Shown here piece after piece: positions 1 through 6,060 of a DNA stretch of 6,737 nucleotides (the first letter of the stretch is position 1; every line of letters starts with the position of its first letter). This DNA comes from Dehalococcoidia bacterium (GTDB lineage Bacteria; Chloroflexota; Dehalococcoidia; GIF9; AB-539-J10): NCBI GenBank assembly GCA_029857995.1, contig JAOUFZ010000094.1, positions 1 to 6,737 of the forward strand, read 5' to 3'. The notes under the pieces are model-generated. The model was not told where the DNA came from, made no database searches, and was given only the letters and a program-made list of their open reading frames with translations. The translations under genes and the position numbers were made by a program.

Positions 1-1
1 T

Positions 2-3000
2 GGTGCCTGTCAGGAAAGAAAAGATAGCCTGAGGATAGAAGAACAATGCGTCGGCTACCTCGGGGTTGATGTGGGCTCCACCAGCACCAAGGCTGTGATA
101 ATGGATGAGTCAGGAACGCGATTGCTGGCGAAGAACTACCTGATGACTGCAGGACGGCCAGTCGAAGCCGTGAGGCAGGTCTTCAGGAACTTGCTTCGAG
201 AGGGCGCCGACAAGGTCAAGATAGCCGGCGTTGGCGTCACCGGCTCGGGCCGGTACCTCGTGGGTGGCTTCATCGGGGCAGACCTGATTAAGAACGAGAT
301 AACAGCACAGACCAGAGCTGCTGCCGAGATAGACCCTGAAGCCGACATAATCGAGATTGGCGGACAGGACTCCAAGCTGGTCATCAAGAGAAACGGCATT
401 GTCGTGGACTATCACATGAACAAAGCCTGTGCCGCGGGGACAGGAAGCTTTATTGACGAACTGGCTGAAATGCTGGGCGTTTCGGTGACCAATGGTCAGT
501 TTGCCGACCTGGCATTTGCTGCCCCTCATACCATCGACTTAGGGACGAGATGTGCGGCTTTTATGGGTCAGGCGGTGGCTTCGGCACAGCAGGATGGAGT
601 GCCTCTGCAAATAATCACGGCGAGCCTGGCCAACTCCATAGCCAAGAATTATCTCTCCAAGGTGGTGGAGCATAGAAAGCTGGGCGACAAGGTTATGCTG
701 ACGGGAGCCGTATTCTACAATAAAGCTGTAGTCTCCGCTTTTCACCAGCAGCTTGAAGGTAAGAAATTGACTGTGCCGGAGCACAAAGAGGTCAGCGGCG
801 CCATAGGTGCAGCCCTGCTGGCCAGAGAGACCATCGCTGGACAAAAATCGAAGTTCAAGGGCTTTCGGGAGGTCGTGGATAGAGAGTGCAAGCTCACTAC
901 GTTCGTATGCAAAGGCTGCGACAACAATTGCACCATTACCCGCATGGAGATGCTTGGTGAAGAGTCCAGTTTCTACGGTAGCCGGTGCGATAAGTATGAT
1001 GCCATAGCCAGCCATGCCAAGAGAGAGACCTTCTTCGACAAGCGGGAGCAGTTGCTATTTCGAGAGTACAAGAAAGATTCGGGCACAGGGCCTGCGGTGG
1101 GAATTCCCAGAGGACTTCTGGTGTACGACTATGCTCCGCTCATTATCGGGTTTCTCAATGCCCTCGATGCCAGGGTTGTCCTTTCCAGCCAGACCAACAA
1201 CGCAATCATGGAGCAGGCCACCGAGCTAAGTTACTCCGACAGTTGTTTTCCTCTCAAGCTTCTCCACGGACATGCGGCAATGCTTAAGGATGCGGATTAC
1301 ATCCTTTACCCTTGCGCCATTCGCCTGGGTAGAAAAGACGGGGATGCGAACCAGAAATACTCCTGTCCCTTAGTTCAGGCCTCTCCGTTCATAATACGCA
1401 ATGTGCTTGGCTTTGGGGAACGGCTGCTGATACCCATAATTGATTTCAGTCGGGGCGATGCCGATGTGATAAAGAACCTTGCGGATGTCGCCGTGAAGAT
1501 GGGGTTCGGCAGAAAGAAAGGCCAGGAAGCGGCCCTGGCTGGCATTGAATCTCAGCGGAGGTTCGAGGCTGACCGGGCAGTGCTGGGCCGGGAACTATTG
1601 GAGCAACTGCGCCAAAGCGACCAGTTGGGCGTGGTTCTCTTCGCCAGGTCTTATATGTCGCAGGATGCCGGGGCAAATCTGGGCATAGCAGAGAAGCTCG
1701 CTCAGCTTGGGGTTGTGCCCGTACCGCTGGACTTTTTGCCCCTGGAGTCGGTGAATGCCAAGGATTACTCCGACCGTCCTTACTGGTACTATGAAAATAA
1801 ATATATAGCCGGCGCGGCTATAACTGTCTCAGACCCGCAGCTTTATGGGTTGTCGCTGACAAACTTTGGATGCGGCCCGAACTCCTTTATCCTCCACCTT
1901 GTAGAAGATATCATGGGGGGCAAGCCTCTTGGGCAGTTGGAAATAGACGAGCATGCCGCTGAGGCCGGCATAGTTACCCGCCTGGAAGCCTTCGTTGATA
2001 CGATTAAGGGATTTGCTCATTCTGCTGGGAAACTTGAAGCGCCACATAAAGAAGATGTCTATCGACAAGCATTTCCGCCTGTCATTGATGCCACGAAGAC
2101 CTTTATTATTCCCAGGATGGCGCCGCACATTGAGCTTGTAGCTGCACTTCTGGAGGGCAGCGGTTTCAGGGCAATGGTGCTGCCTGAAGCCAATGAGCGC
2201 AATCTATTGTATGCCGATAAGATAACATCCGGCGTGGAATGTTTGCCCTACCGGGTGACGTTGGGCGACTTCCTGAGGTTCTGTTACGAAGATGGCACTG
2301 ACTTGAAGAATGTCGAGGCAATCATGGCCAGCGCATATGGCCCTTGCCGCTTTGGGAAATATGCTCTGGAACAAATCAAGATACTCAAAGAGGTGGGCTT
2401 TGACCTTCCCATAAGGACAACCGTGTCGAACAATGCGTATCGAGATAGTGACATTAGCCCTCGTTTTGCCCGCCTCGCCTGGAAGGGCTGCGTGGCTATT
2501 GACAGTCTCCAAAGATTGCTCTGGCGCACTCGCCCTTATGAAAAGCGGCCAGGCTCGGCAGACGAGATGTTTAACGAATACCTCGGCAGAGTTGTCGGTC
2601 GCGTCCGTAAGAAAGAAGGTTTCGATGATATCCTGCGTCAAGCTACTCCTGATTTCAAGTCTCTCGTTGACGCCGAACTGCCCCGCAGACCTGTGGTGGG
2701 CATTAATGGCGAGATCTTTTTGCGCTCGAACAGATTTAGCAACCAGGACCTGGTCAGAGAGTGCGAAAAGGTTGGACTGGAGGTCGTCGTCTCTTCCATC
2801 GGGGAATGGATGAAATATATTTTCTACCGACATGTTGAGGATGCTGTCAGGGACCGCAAATTCCTGAAGGCGCTGATTAGCTACGCGATAAAGCGTGCCT
2901 GGGAGCATGACGAGCACAAGGTAATCAAGTACTTCCGGGACCTAGTTGATGAAGAAGAGCCTTCGACGGGAGAGTTGCTGGCGCAGACAAGCCAGTGGCT

Positions 3001-3289
3001 CTCTCCGAGGTGTGGAAGTGAAGCAGTTCTCAGCATAGGCAGTGCAATCGAATGGTTGGAGAATCCTCAGTTTGCTGGTGTGATATCGGTAATGCCCCAC
3101 GGCTGTATGCCCGGCGGAATCGTGGCTGCCATGTCAGAGAAGTTCAGCGCGTTGTATCGCAAACCCTGGATTAACCTCACCTATGATGGCTTTGTGGAAA
3201 GCACCAACCCCACGAAAATCAATAATTTTGCTGAGGTCCTCAGATTTTGCAGCCAGGAAGGCAAAGAAGGGCGCTTAGTAGTTGCCTGA
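2..3289 (+). CDS. Acyl-CoA dehydratase activase, large fused form (HgdC/BadF-like ATPase + DUF2229 + HgdB-like region), 5' partial
   Basis: This protein family uses ATP hydrolysis to push low-potential electrons from a [4Fe-4S] cluster into a 2-hydroxyacyl-CoA dehydratase or benzoyl-CoA reductase-type partner in the cytoplasm. Numbering from the GTG at 71, an ASKHA ATPase fold covers about residues 1-255: DVGSTSTK phosphate loop at its start, EIGGQDSK at 95-102, CAAGTGSF with Cys120, and LGTRC with Cys161. The two Cys have nearly the spacing of the cluster ligands in HgdC. Next comes a DUF2229/COG3580-like region (about 270-650) with CxxCxxxC at 280-287, Cys306 and Cys392, Cys415, Cys432. The C-terminal COG3581/HgdB-like part runs to 1072 (GEIF and PHGCMPGG, Cys1012). 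The GTG at 71 cannot be the real start: it removes the first beta strand (YLGVDVG, from base 56), and the frame stays open to the left edge without ATG, GTG or TTG. Long homologues of about 1400 residues carry an additional N-terminal ATPase domain, so one may be missing to the left. Substrate and partner are unknown. Confidence 0.9.
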   Translation, partial: GACQERKDSLRIEEQCVGYLGVDVGSTSTKAVIMDESGTRLLAKNYLMTAGRPVEAVRQVFRNLLREGADKVKIAGVGVTGSGRYLVGGFIGADLIKNEITAQTRAAAEIDPEADIIEIGGQDSKLVIKRNGIVVDYHMNKACAAGTGSFIDELAEMLGVSVTNGQFADLAFAAPHTIDLGTRCAAFMGQAVASAQQDGVPLQIITASLANSIAKNYLSKVVEHRKLGDKVMLTGAVFYNKAVVSAFHQQLEGKKLTVPEHKEVSGAIGAALLARETIAGQKSKFKGFREVVDRECKLTTFVCKGCDNNCTITRMEMLGEESSFYGSRCDKYDAIASHAKRETFFDKREQLLFREYKKDSGTGPAVGIPRGLLVYDYAPLIIGFLNALDARVVLSSQTNNAIMEQATELSYSDSCFPLKLLHGHAAMLKDADYILYPCAIRLGRKDGDANQKYSCPLVQASPFIIRNVLGFGERLLIPIIDFSRGDADVIKNLADVAVKMGFGRKKGQEAALAGIESQRRFEADRAVLGRELLEQLRQSDQLGVVLFARSYMSQDAGANLGIAEKLAQLGVVPVPLDFLPLESVNAKDYSDRPYWYYENKYIAGAAITVSDPQLYGLSLTNFGCGPNSFILHLVEDIMGGKPLGQLEIDEHAAEAGIVTRLEAFVDTIKGFAHSAGKLEAPHKEDVYRQAFPPVIDATKTFIIPRMAPHIELVAALLEGSGFRAMVLPEANERNLLYADKITSGVECLPYRVTLGDFLRFCYEDGTDLKNVEAIMASAYGPCRFGKYALEQIKILKEVGFDLPIRTTVSNNAYRDSDISPRFARLAWKGCVAIDSLQRLLWRTRPYEKRPGSADEMFNEYLGRVVGRVRKKEGFDDILRQATPDFKSLVDAELPRRPVVGINGEIFLRSNRFSNQDLVRECEKVGLEVVVSSIGEWMKYIFYRHVEDAVRDRKFLKALISYAIKRAWEHDEHKVIKYFRDLVDEEEPSTGELLAQTSQWLSPRCGSEAVLSIGSAIEWLENPQFAGVISVMPHGCMPGGIVAAMSEKFSALYRKPWINLTYDGFVESTNPTKINNFAEVLRFCSQEGKEGRLVVA

Positions 3290-3332
3290 TAGCTCTATGA
3301 CGCGTTACATGGGTCGAAGACATATTAATCTA

Positions 3333-3376
3333 TTCTGGCCTGTTGATTCAGACCAGAAGATGTTTTAATTTTCTGG
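3333..3376. promoter_or_regulatory. Inverted repeat plus third TTCTGG half-site upstream of padR (possible operator)
   Basis: TTCTGGCC at 3333-3340 faces GACCAGAA at 3351-3358, giving a 7-of-8 match around a 10-base loop. A third TTCTGG, direct orientation, lies at 3371-3376, just upstream of a possible -10 box. PadR proteins usually repress their own operon by binding inverted repeats as dimers, so an operator is the inferred role. It lacks the ATGT-N8-ACAT pattern known for some PadR sites. The stem followed by the T-rich stretch 3361-3373 could instead be a weak terminator for the upstream activase gene; the T-run is interrupted. Confidence 0.4.
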
Positions 3377-3382
3377 AAATGA

Positions 3383-3388
3383 TATACT
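3383..3388 (+). promoter_or_regulatory. Possible -10 box (TATACT) for the padR-hydrolase unit
   Basis: TATACT is one base from the sigma-70 consensus TATAAT. No good -35 hexamer sits at the normal distance; TGTTTT at 3361-3366 is the nearest and matches poorly. The ATG begins only 10 bases after the box starts, so transcription from it would begin within a few bases of the start codon and the message would be nearly leaderless. The real promoter could be elsewhere. Confidence 0.3.
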
Positions 3389-3397
3389 AAAAGGGCC

Positions 3398-3733
3398 ATG
3401 TCTCGGTCTTATGTTTATCAATCACTGCGGGGCGTTGTGGAGCCTTTGCTGCTCTTTATTATAGGCGAATTACTGCCCATACATGGCTATGAGATTTCCA
3501 GAGAACTGGAGCGCAGGAGTGAAGGCTATTTCAATCTTACAGCAAGCACTCTTTACTCCGCATTGCGGCGTTTGGAGAGCAGAGGACTCGTGTCAAGTAC
3601 GTGGCAGCAGATTTCCAGGCAAAAGCGCCGGTGTTATGAGTTGACCGAAAAGGGGCGTCAGATTCTGGCTGAAGAATTAGCTCAATGGCAGAAGTTTTTT
3701 GGGGCTACCGAGCGAATTATAGACAGCCAGTGA
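3398..3733 (+). CDS. PadR-family transcriptional regulator
   Basis: A 111-residue winged-helix repressor of the PadR family (PF03551), short form with little after the DNA-binding domain. Helices 1-2 span about residues 14-40 (LLLFIIGELLPIHGYEISREL, with the typical HGYEI). The recognition helix lies in LTASTLYSALRRLESRGLV (47-65), the family's usual 'TLYxxLxRLExxGLV' pattern. The wing follows, with RRCYELTEKGR at 77-87, and a short tail closes the protein; in PadR proteins such a helix forms the dimer interface. The ATG at 3398 has only a weak purine stretch (AAAAGGG, 3389-3395) very close to it, which fits poor or near-leaderless initiation. The stop is one base from the GTG of the hydrolase, so the two are almost surely co-transcribed and perhaps translationally coupled. 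It probably represses this two-gene unit; the inducing ligand cannot be read from the sequence. Confidence 0.93.
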   Translation: MSRSYVYQSLRGVVEPLLLFIIGELLPIHGYEISRELERRSEGYFNLTASTLYSALRRLESRGLVSSTWQQISRQKRRCYELTEKGRQILAEELAQWQKFFGATERIIDSQ

Positions 3734-3734
3734 A

Positions 3735-4511
3735 GTGGAAATCCAAATCCTGGGTGCCCATTTAGCCGAGGTAAAAGGGGCACGGTTAACCTCTCTACTA
3801 ATTGATGGTGTTTTGGCTGTAGATGCTGGTGGACTTACCTCCGCCCTTTCTCTGCCGGAACAGAAGAAGATAGAAACCGTCTTGCTCACCCATCACCATT
3901 TCGACCACACTCGTGACTTAGTTACTCTGGCTGCTAACGCCGGCTACTACTGGCGAAAGCAACTGGTAGTCTATGCCCCGCGCTACACGCTCGATATTGT
4001 CACTGGCTGCCTTCTTGATGGCCGGATATACACCAATTTTCTTGAATATCCCAGCAAAGAGAAACCGACTCTCATACTTGAGGCTATTGAGCCTTACGGC
4101 AGAAAAACCATTGCGGGTTATGATGTTTTAGCAGTGACGGCAAAACATTCCGTACCTGCTGTTGGCTATGAAATCACCTCTTCGGATGGCAGAAGTCTGT
4201 TTTACACCGGCGATACCACGGTGGGAATATCTGACTGCTGGCAGCATGTTTCTCCCCAGCTGCTCATTACTGAAGTTGCCGGCCCCGATAAGTATGGAGA
4301 CTGGCTCAAGAAAGCTGGTCATCTTTGTGCTGAGTTCCTAAAAGAGGAGCTTATACAATTTCGCCGACTCAAGGGATTTCTACCTCGCGTCATTGTTATC
4401 CATATCGGGAATCCTTATGAACAGGAGATTAAGGAGGAAGTAGCTCAAGTAGCTCAGGAACTGGAAGCAGATATAAGCCTGGGCTATGAAGACATGAAAA
4501 TTACCCTGTAA
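3735..4511 (+). CDS. MBL-fold metallohydrolase, RNase Z / cyclic-nucleotide phosphodiesterase-like subgroup
   Basis: A 258-residue cytoplasmic metallo-beta-lactamase-fold hydrolase with no signal peptide. Probable ligands of a two-metal centre are visible: HHHFDH at 53-58 (HxHxDH: His53, His55, Asp57, His58), His138 in KHSVPAVGYEI, Asp160 in YTGDT, and His223 in VIHIGNP. The H-x-VP-x-x-GY and YTGDT segments resemble RNase Z and related phosphodiesterases more than class B lactamases or glyoxalase II. At 258 residues it is shorter than RNase Z (about 305), and I see no clear tRNA-binding exosite insert, so tRNA 3' processing is unlikely. A phosphodiester or other ester substrate is possible but unproven. 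The GTG start is chosen because it follows the padR stop after one base and begins the first beta strand (EIQILGAH); no ATG exists until near the C-terminus. There is no evident Shine-Dalgarno site, suggesting coupling to padR translation. Confidence 0.9.
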   Translation: MEIQILGAHLAEVKGARLTSLLIDGVLAVDAGGLTSALSLPEQKKIETVLLTHHHFDHTRDLVTLAANAGYYWRKQLVVYAPRYTLDIVTGCLLDGRIYTNFLEYPSKEKPTLILEAIEPYGRKTIAGYDVLAVTAKHSVPAVGYEITSSDGRSLFYTGDTTVGISDCWQHVSPQLLITEVAGPDKYGDWLKKAGHLCAEFLKEELIQFRRLKGFLPRVIVIHIGNPYEQEIKEEVAQVAQELEADISLGYEDMKITL

Positions 4512-4526
4512 CCGTCTCCACAGGGT
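4503..4526. terminator. Small hairpin at the end of the hydrolase gene
   Basis: ACCCTGT (4503-4509) and ACAGGGT (4520-4526) form a perfect 7-bp stem with a 10-base loop, overlapping the TAA stop of the hydrolase gene. No run of T follows, so it is not a canonical intrinsic terminator. It may protect the 3' end or simply pause polymerase. Confidence 0.3.
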
Positions 4527-4558
4527 CACTGTCATCCTTCTATAGTCGCAAGTATTCG

Positions 4559-4597
4559 TAGCTGGCGCCATAGTAACACATGCTACGGCGCCAGCTA
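4559..4597. terminator. Strong hairpin between convergent genes (possible two-way terminator)
   Basis: TAGCTGGCGCC (4559-4569) and GGCGCCAGCTA (4587-4597) are perfect inverted repeats, giving an 11-bp GC-rich stem and a 17-base loop. It lies between the converging hydrolase and trpB2 genes, where a shared terminator is expected, and ends seven bases before the trpB2 stop codon. Neither strand has a T-tract after the stem, so termination would not be of the classic intrinsic type; it may act with Rho or as an mRNA end-protecting structure. Confidence 0.55.
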
Positions 4598-4603
4598 TCT
4601 ACT

Positions 4604-5968
4604 TCAGGGTACCTTGGGCAATTCAAGCTGGGCCTTCCTTACTTCTTCCTCAGGATAGGCGTAATCCTGAAGTTTACCAGATAGGTAGGCATCATAGGCA
4701 GCCAGATCGAAGTGCCCGTGTCCACTGTGAGCTATCAAGATGGTCTTTGATTTACCTTCTTTCTTACACTTGAGGGCTTCATCAATAGCTACCCTGATAT
4801 TGTGACATGGCTCAGGGCCGCTAATAATGCCCTCGGTGCGGGCAAACTGTACCCCTGCCGCAAACGCGGCAGTTTGAGGCACAGCTACAGCTTCAACCAA
4901 ACCCAGTTTGTGGAGGTGACATATAGTAGGTGCCATGCCATGATAACGCAGCCCACCGGCATGAATTGGTGGCGGCACGAAGCCGTGACCCAGGGTGTAC
5001 ATTTTGATCAGGGGAGTCATACCGACCATATCACCAAAATCATAGGCATACAGTCCTTTGGTTATGCTAGGACAGCTTTGTGGCTCACAACAGATAATGC
5101 GCATGTCCTTCTTTTTGCCGCTAAACTTATCCCGAATCCAGGGGAAGAACTGCCCGGCGAAGTTTGAGCCACCGCCAACGTTGCCGACGATAATATCTGG
5201 GTAAGCGTCTGCCATCTCCATTTGTTTCCGGCATTCCTCCCCGATGATGGTCTGATGAAGCAGGACATGGTTAAGCACGCTGCCAATCGAATACCTATAG
5301 TCTGGACGGGTTGCCATGTACTCTATTGCCTCGCTAATAGCCAGACCTAAACTGCCGGGACAATCAGGCCATTTTTCCAGCATAGCTTGCCCTGACTTGG
5401 TCTCGGAGCTGGGGCTGGGGACACAATTAGCCCCCCAGGTCTCCATGGCGATACGGCGATATGGCTTCTGGTCATAGCTAATCCTGACCATAAACACCTT
5501 GATCTCCAGACCGAGGAACGCCCCGGCCAAACTCAGGGCACTCCCCCACTGCCCGGCACCGGTCTCAGTGCTTAAGCCTTTTAGTCCTTGTTTCTTAGCA
5601 TAGTATGCCTGAGCCATCGCCGTATTGGGCTTGTGGCTACCAGCCTGGTTGGTCCCTTCATACTTGTAGAAGATTTTGGCCGGTGTATCCAGAGCCTTCT
5701 CCAGCCGGTATGCCCGATGCAGCACCGTTGGTCTCCAGGTGCGATAAATCGCCTGCAGCTCCTCAGGGATGTCAATCCAGCGGTCTTTCCTGTTGAGTTC
5801 CTGCTCGGCACACACCCTGGGGAATAGCCCGGCTGCGTCATCCACGGTTGCCGGCTTGCCCGTTCCCGGGTGCAGCACGTGTGGCATGTCCCCGGGCATA
5901 TCAGCCATAATGTTGTACCAATGAGTTGGCATGTCCTTTTGATCAAGAAAATACATTCCTTTTTCCAT
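4604..5968 (-). CDS. trpB2: Tryptophan synthase beta chain, TrpB2 type (PLP-dependent)
   Basis: A 454-residue fold-type II pyridoxal-phosphate enzyme that condenses indole with L-serine to give tryptophan. Lys113 in GSHKPNTA is the expected PLP Schiff-base lysine. Glu135 in TETGAGQWG matches the catalytic glutamate of TrpB. GGGSN at 265-269 is the PLP phosphate loop, and SGHGHFD at 415-421 is the C-terminal cofactor-ring motif. Several features separate it from classic TrpB1 (about 400 residues, AHKxN and GAGQHG): the longer N-terminus with WYNI and LHPGTGKP (17-39), YEGTNQAGSHKPN, and GLRYHGMAP near residue 342. These mark the TrpB2 family. The ATG at 5968 follows a good ribosome site; an in-frame Met5 is less well placed. 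The gene lies 90 bp after trpA in the same direction, so it is probably in the same transcript. TrpB2 proteins can work with TrpA, use free indole alone, or show serine deaminase activity in some species; the trpA neighbour favours tryptophan synthesis. Confidence 0.95.
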   Translation of the reverse strand: MEKGMYFLDQKDMPTHWYNIMADMPGDMPHVLHPGTGKPATVDDAAGLFPRVCAEQELNRKDRWIDIPEELQAIYRTWRPTVLHRAYRLEKALDTPAKIFYKYEGTNQAGSHKPNTAMAQAYYAKKQGLKGLSTETGAGQWGSALSLAGAFLGLEIKVFMVRISYDQKPYRRIAMETWGANCVPSPSSETKSGQAMLEKWPDCPGSLGLAISEAIEYMATRPDYRYSIGSVLNHVLLHQTIIGEECRKQMEMADAYPDIIVGNVGGGSNFAGQFFPWIRDKFSGKKKDMRIICCEPQSCPSITKGLYAYDFGDMVGMTPLIKMYTLGHGFVPPPIHAGGLRYHGMAPTICHLHKLGLVEAVAVPQTAAFAAGVQFARTEGIISGPEPCHNIRVAIDEALKCKKEGKSKTILIAHSGHGHFDLAAYDAYLSGKLQDYAYPEEEVRKAQLELPKVP

Positions 5969-5973
5969 TTTGT

Positions 5974-5980
5974 TCTCCTT
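5974..5980 (-). promoter_or_regulatory. Ribosome binding site of trpB2
   Basis: Read on the minus strand this is AAGGAGA, five bases before the ATG at 5968. It supports that start over the in-frame Met four codons later. Confidence 0.75.
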
Positions 5981-5981
5981 T

Positions 5982-5990
5982 CTATCTCAT
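5982..5990 (-). other. Two-codon ORF (Met-Arg-stop) just before the trpB2 ribosome site
   Basis: On the minus strand ATG-AGA-TAG ends one base before the AAGGAGA of trpB2. It has no clear Shine-Dalgarno site of its own. Its codons are the same kind as those of the other minimal ORF in this gap at 6017-6025. It may be chance in a short AT-rich stretch. Confidence 0.2.
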
Positions 5991-6009
5991 ATTGGGGCTG
6001 ACTCCGTTA

Positions 6010-6060
6010 AGAATAGCTAGCGCATGTTCACCTCCTAGTTTTCTTCTACCATTCTATTCT
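6010..6060 (-). repeat. 7-bp inverted repeat enclosing the strong ribosome site in the trpA-trpB2 gap
   Basis: AGAATAG (6010-6016, + strand) and CTATTCT (6054-6060) are perfect inverted repeats 37 bases apart. In the minus-strand mRNA they would pair the bases around the trpA stop codon with the bases just after the two-codon ORF, leaving the strong ribosome site in the loop. The stem is A/T-rich and weak. Confidence 0.3.
6017..6036 (-). promoter_or_regulatory. Near-perfect Shine-Dalgarno site followed by a two-codon ORF (Met-Arg-stop)
   Basis: On the minus strand AGGAGGTGA (6036-6028) matches nine bases of the 16S rRNA 3' end. It is followed after two bases by ATG (6025-6023), then CGC and TAG. 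The GGAGG core to ATG distance is five bases, close to optimal. No longer ORF starts from this site, because the frame stops at once and the codons after it run only to a TGA before trpB2. It could be the remains of a lost gene start, a translated leader that controls trpB2, or a ribosome-loading, mRNA-stabilising site like the STAB-SD of Bacillus transcripts. The sequence is plain; the role is inference. Confidence 0.5.

Noticed and set aside
46..69. ATG at 46 as a start for the first gene.
   Set aside because: It is in another frame and meets TGA after seven codons; the activase frame is open through it to the left edge.
2204..2917. 237-codon open frame on the minus strand inside the activase gene.
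   Set aside because: It lies wholly antisense to a clearly conserved coding region and shows no recognisable motif; a shadow frame.
3735..4511. Calling the hydrolase RNase Z (rnz) or a beta-lactamase.
   Set aside because: It is shorter than RNase Z without a clear exosite insert, and it lacks a signal peptide and the class B lactamase ligand pattern; only the MBL fold and subgroup are supported.
4802..5167. 121-codon open frame on the plus strand inside trpB2.
   Set aside because: It is antisense to conserved TrpB2 motifs and has no recognisable domain.
6037..6052. Five-codon ORF (Met-Val-Glu-Glu-Asn-stop, minus strand) right after the trpA stop.
   Set aside because: It has no ribosome site and is too short to distinguish from chance; it merely overlaps the start of the strong Shine-Dalgarno site.
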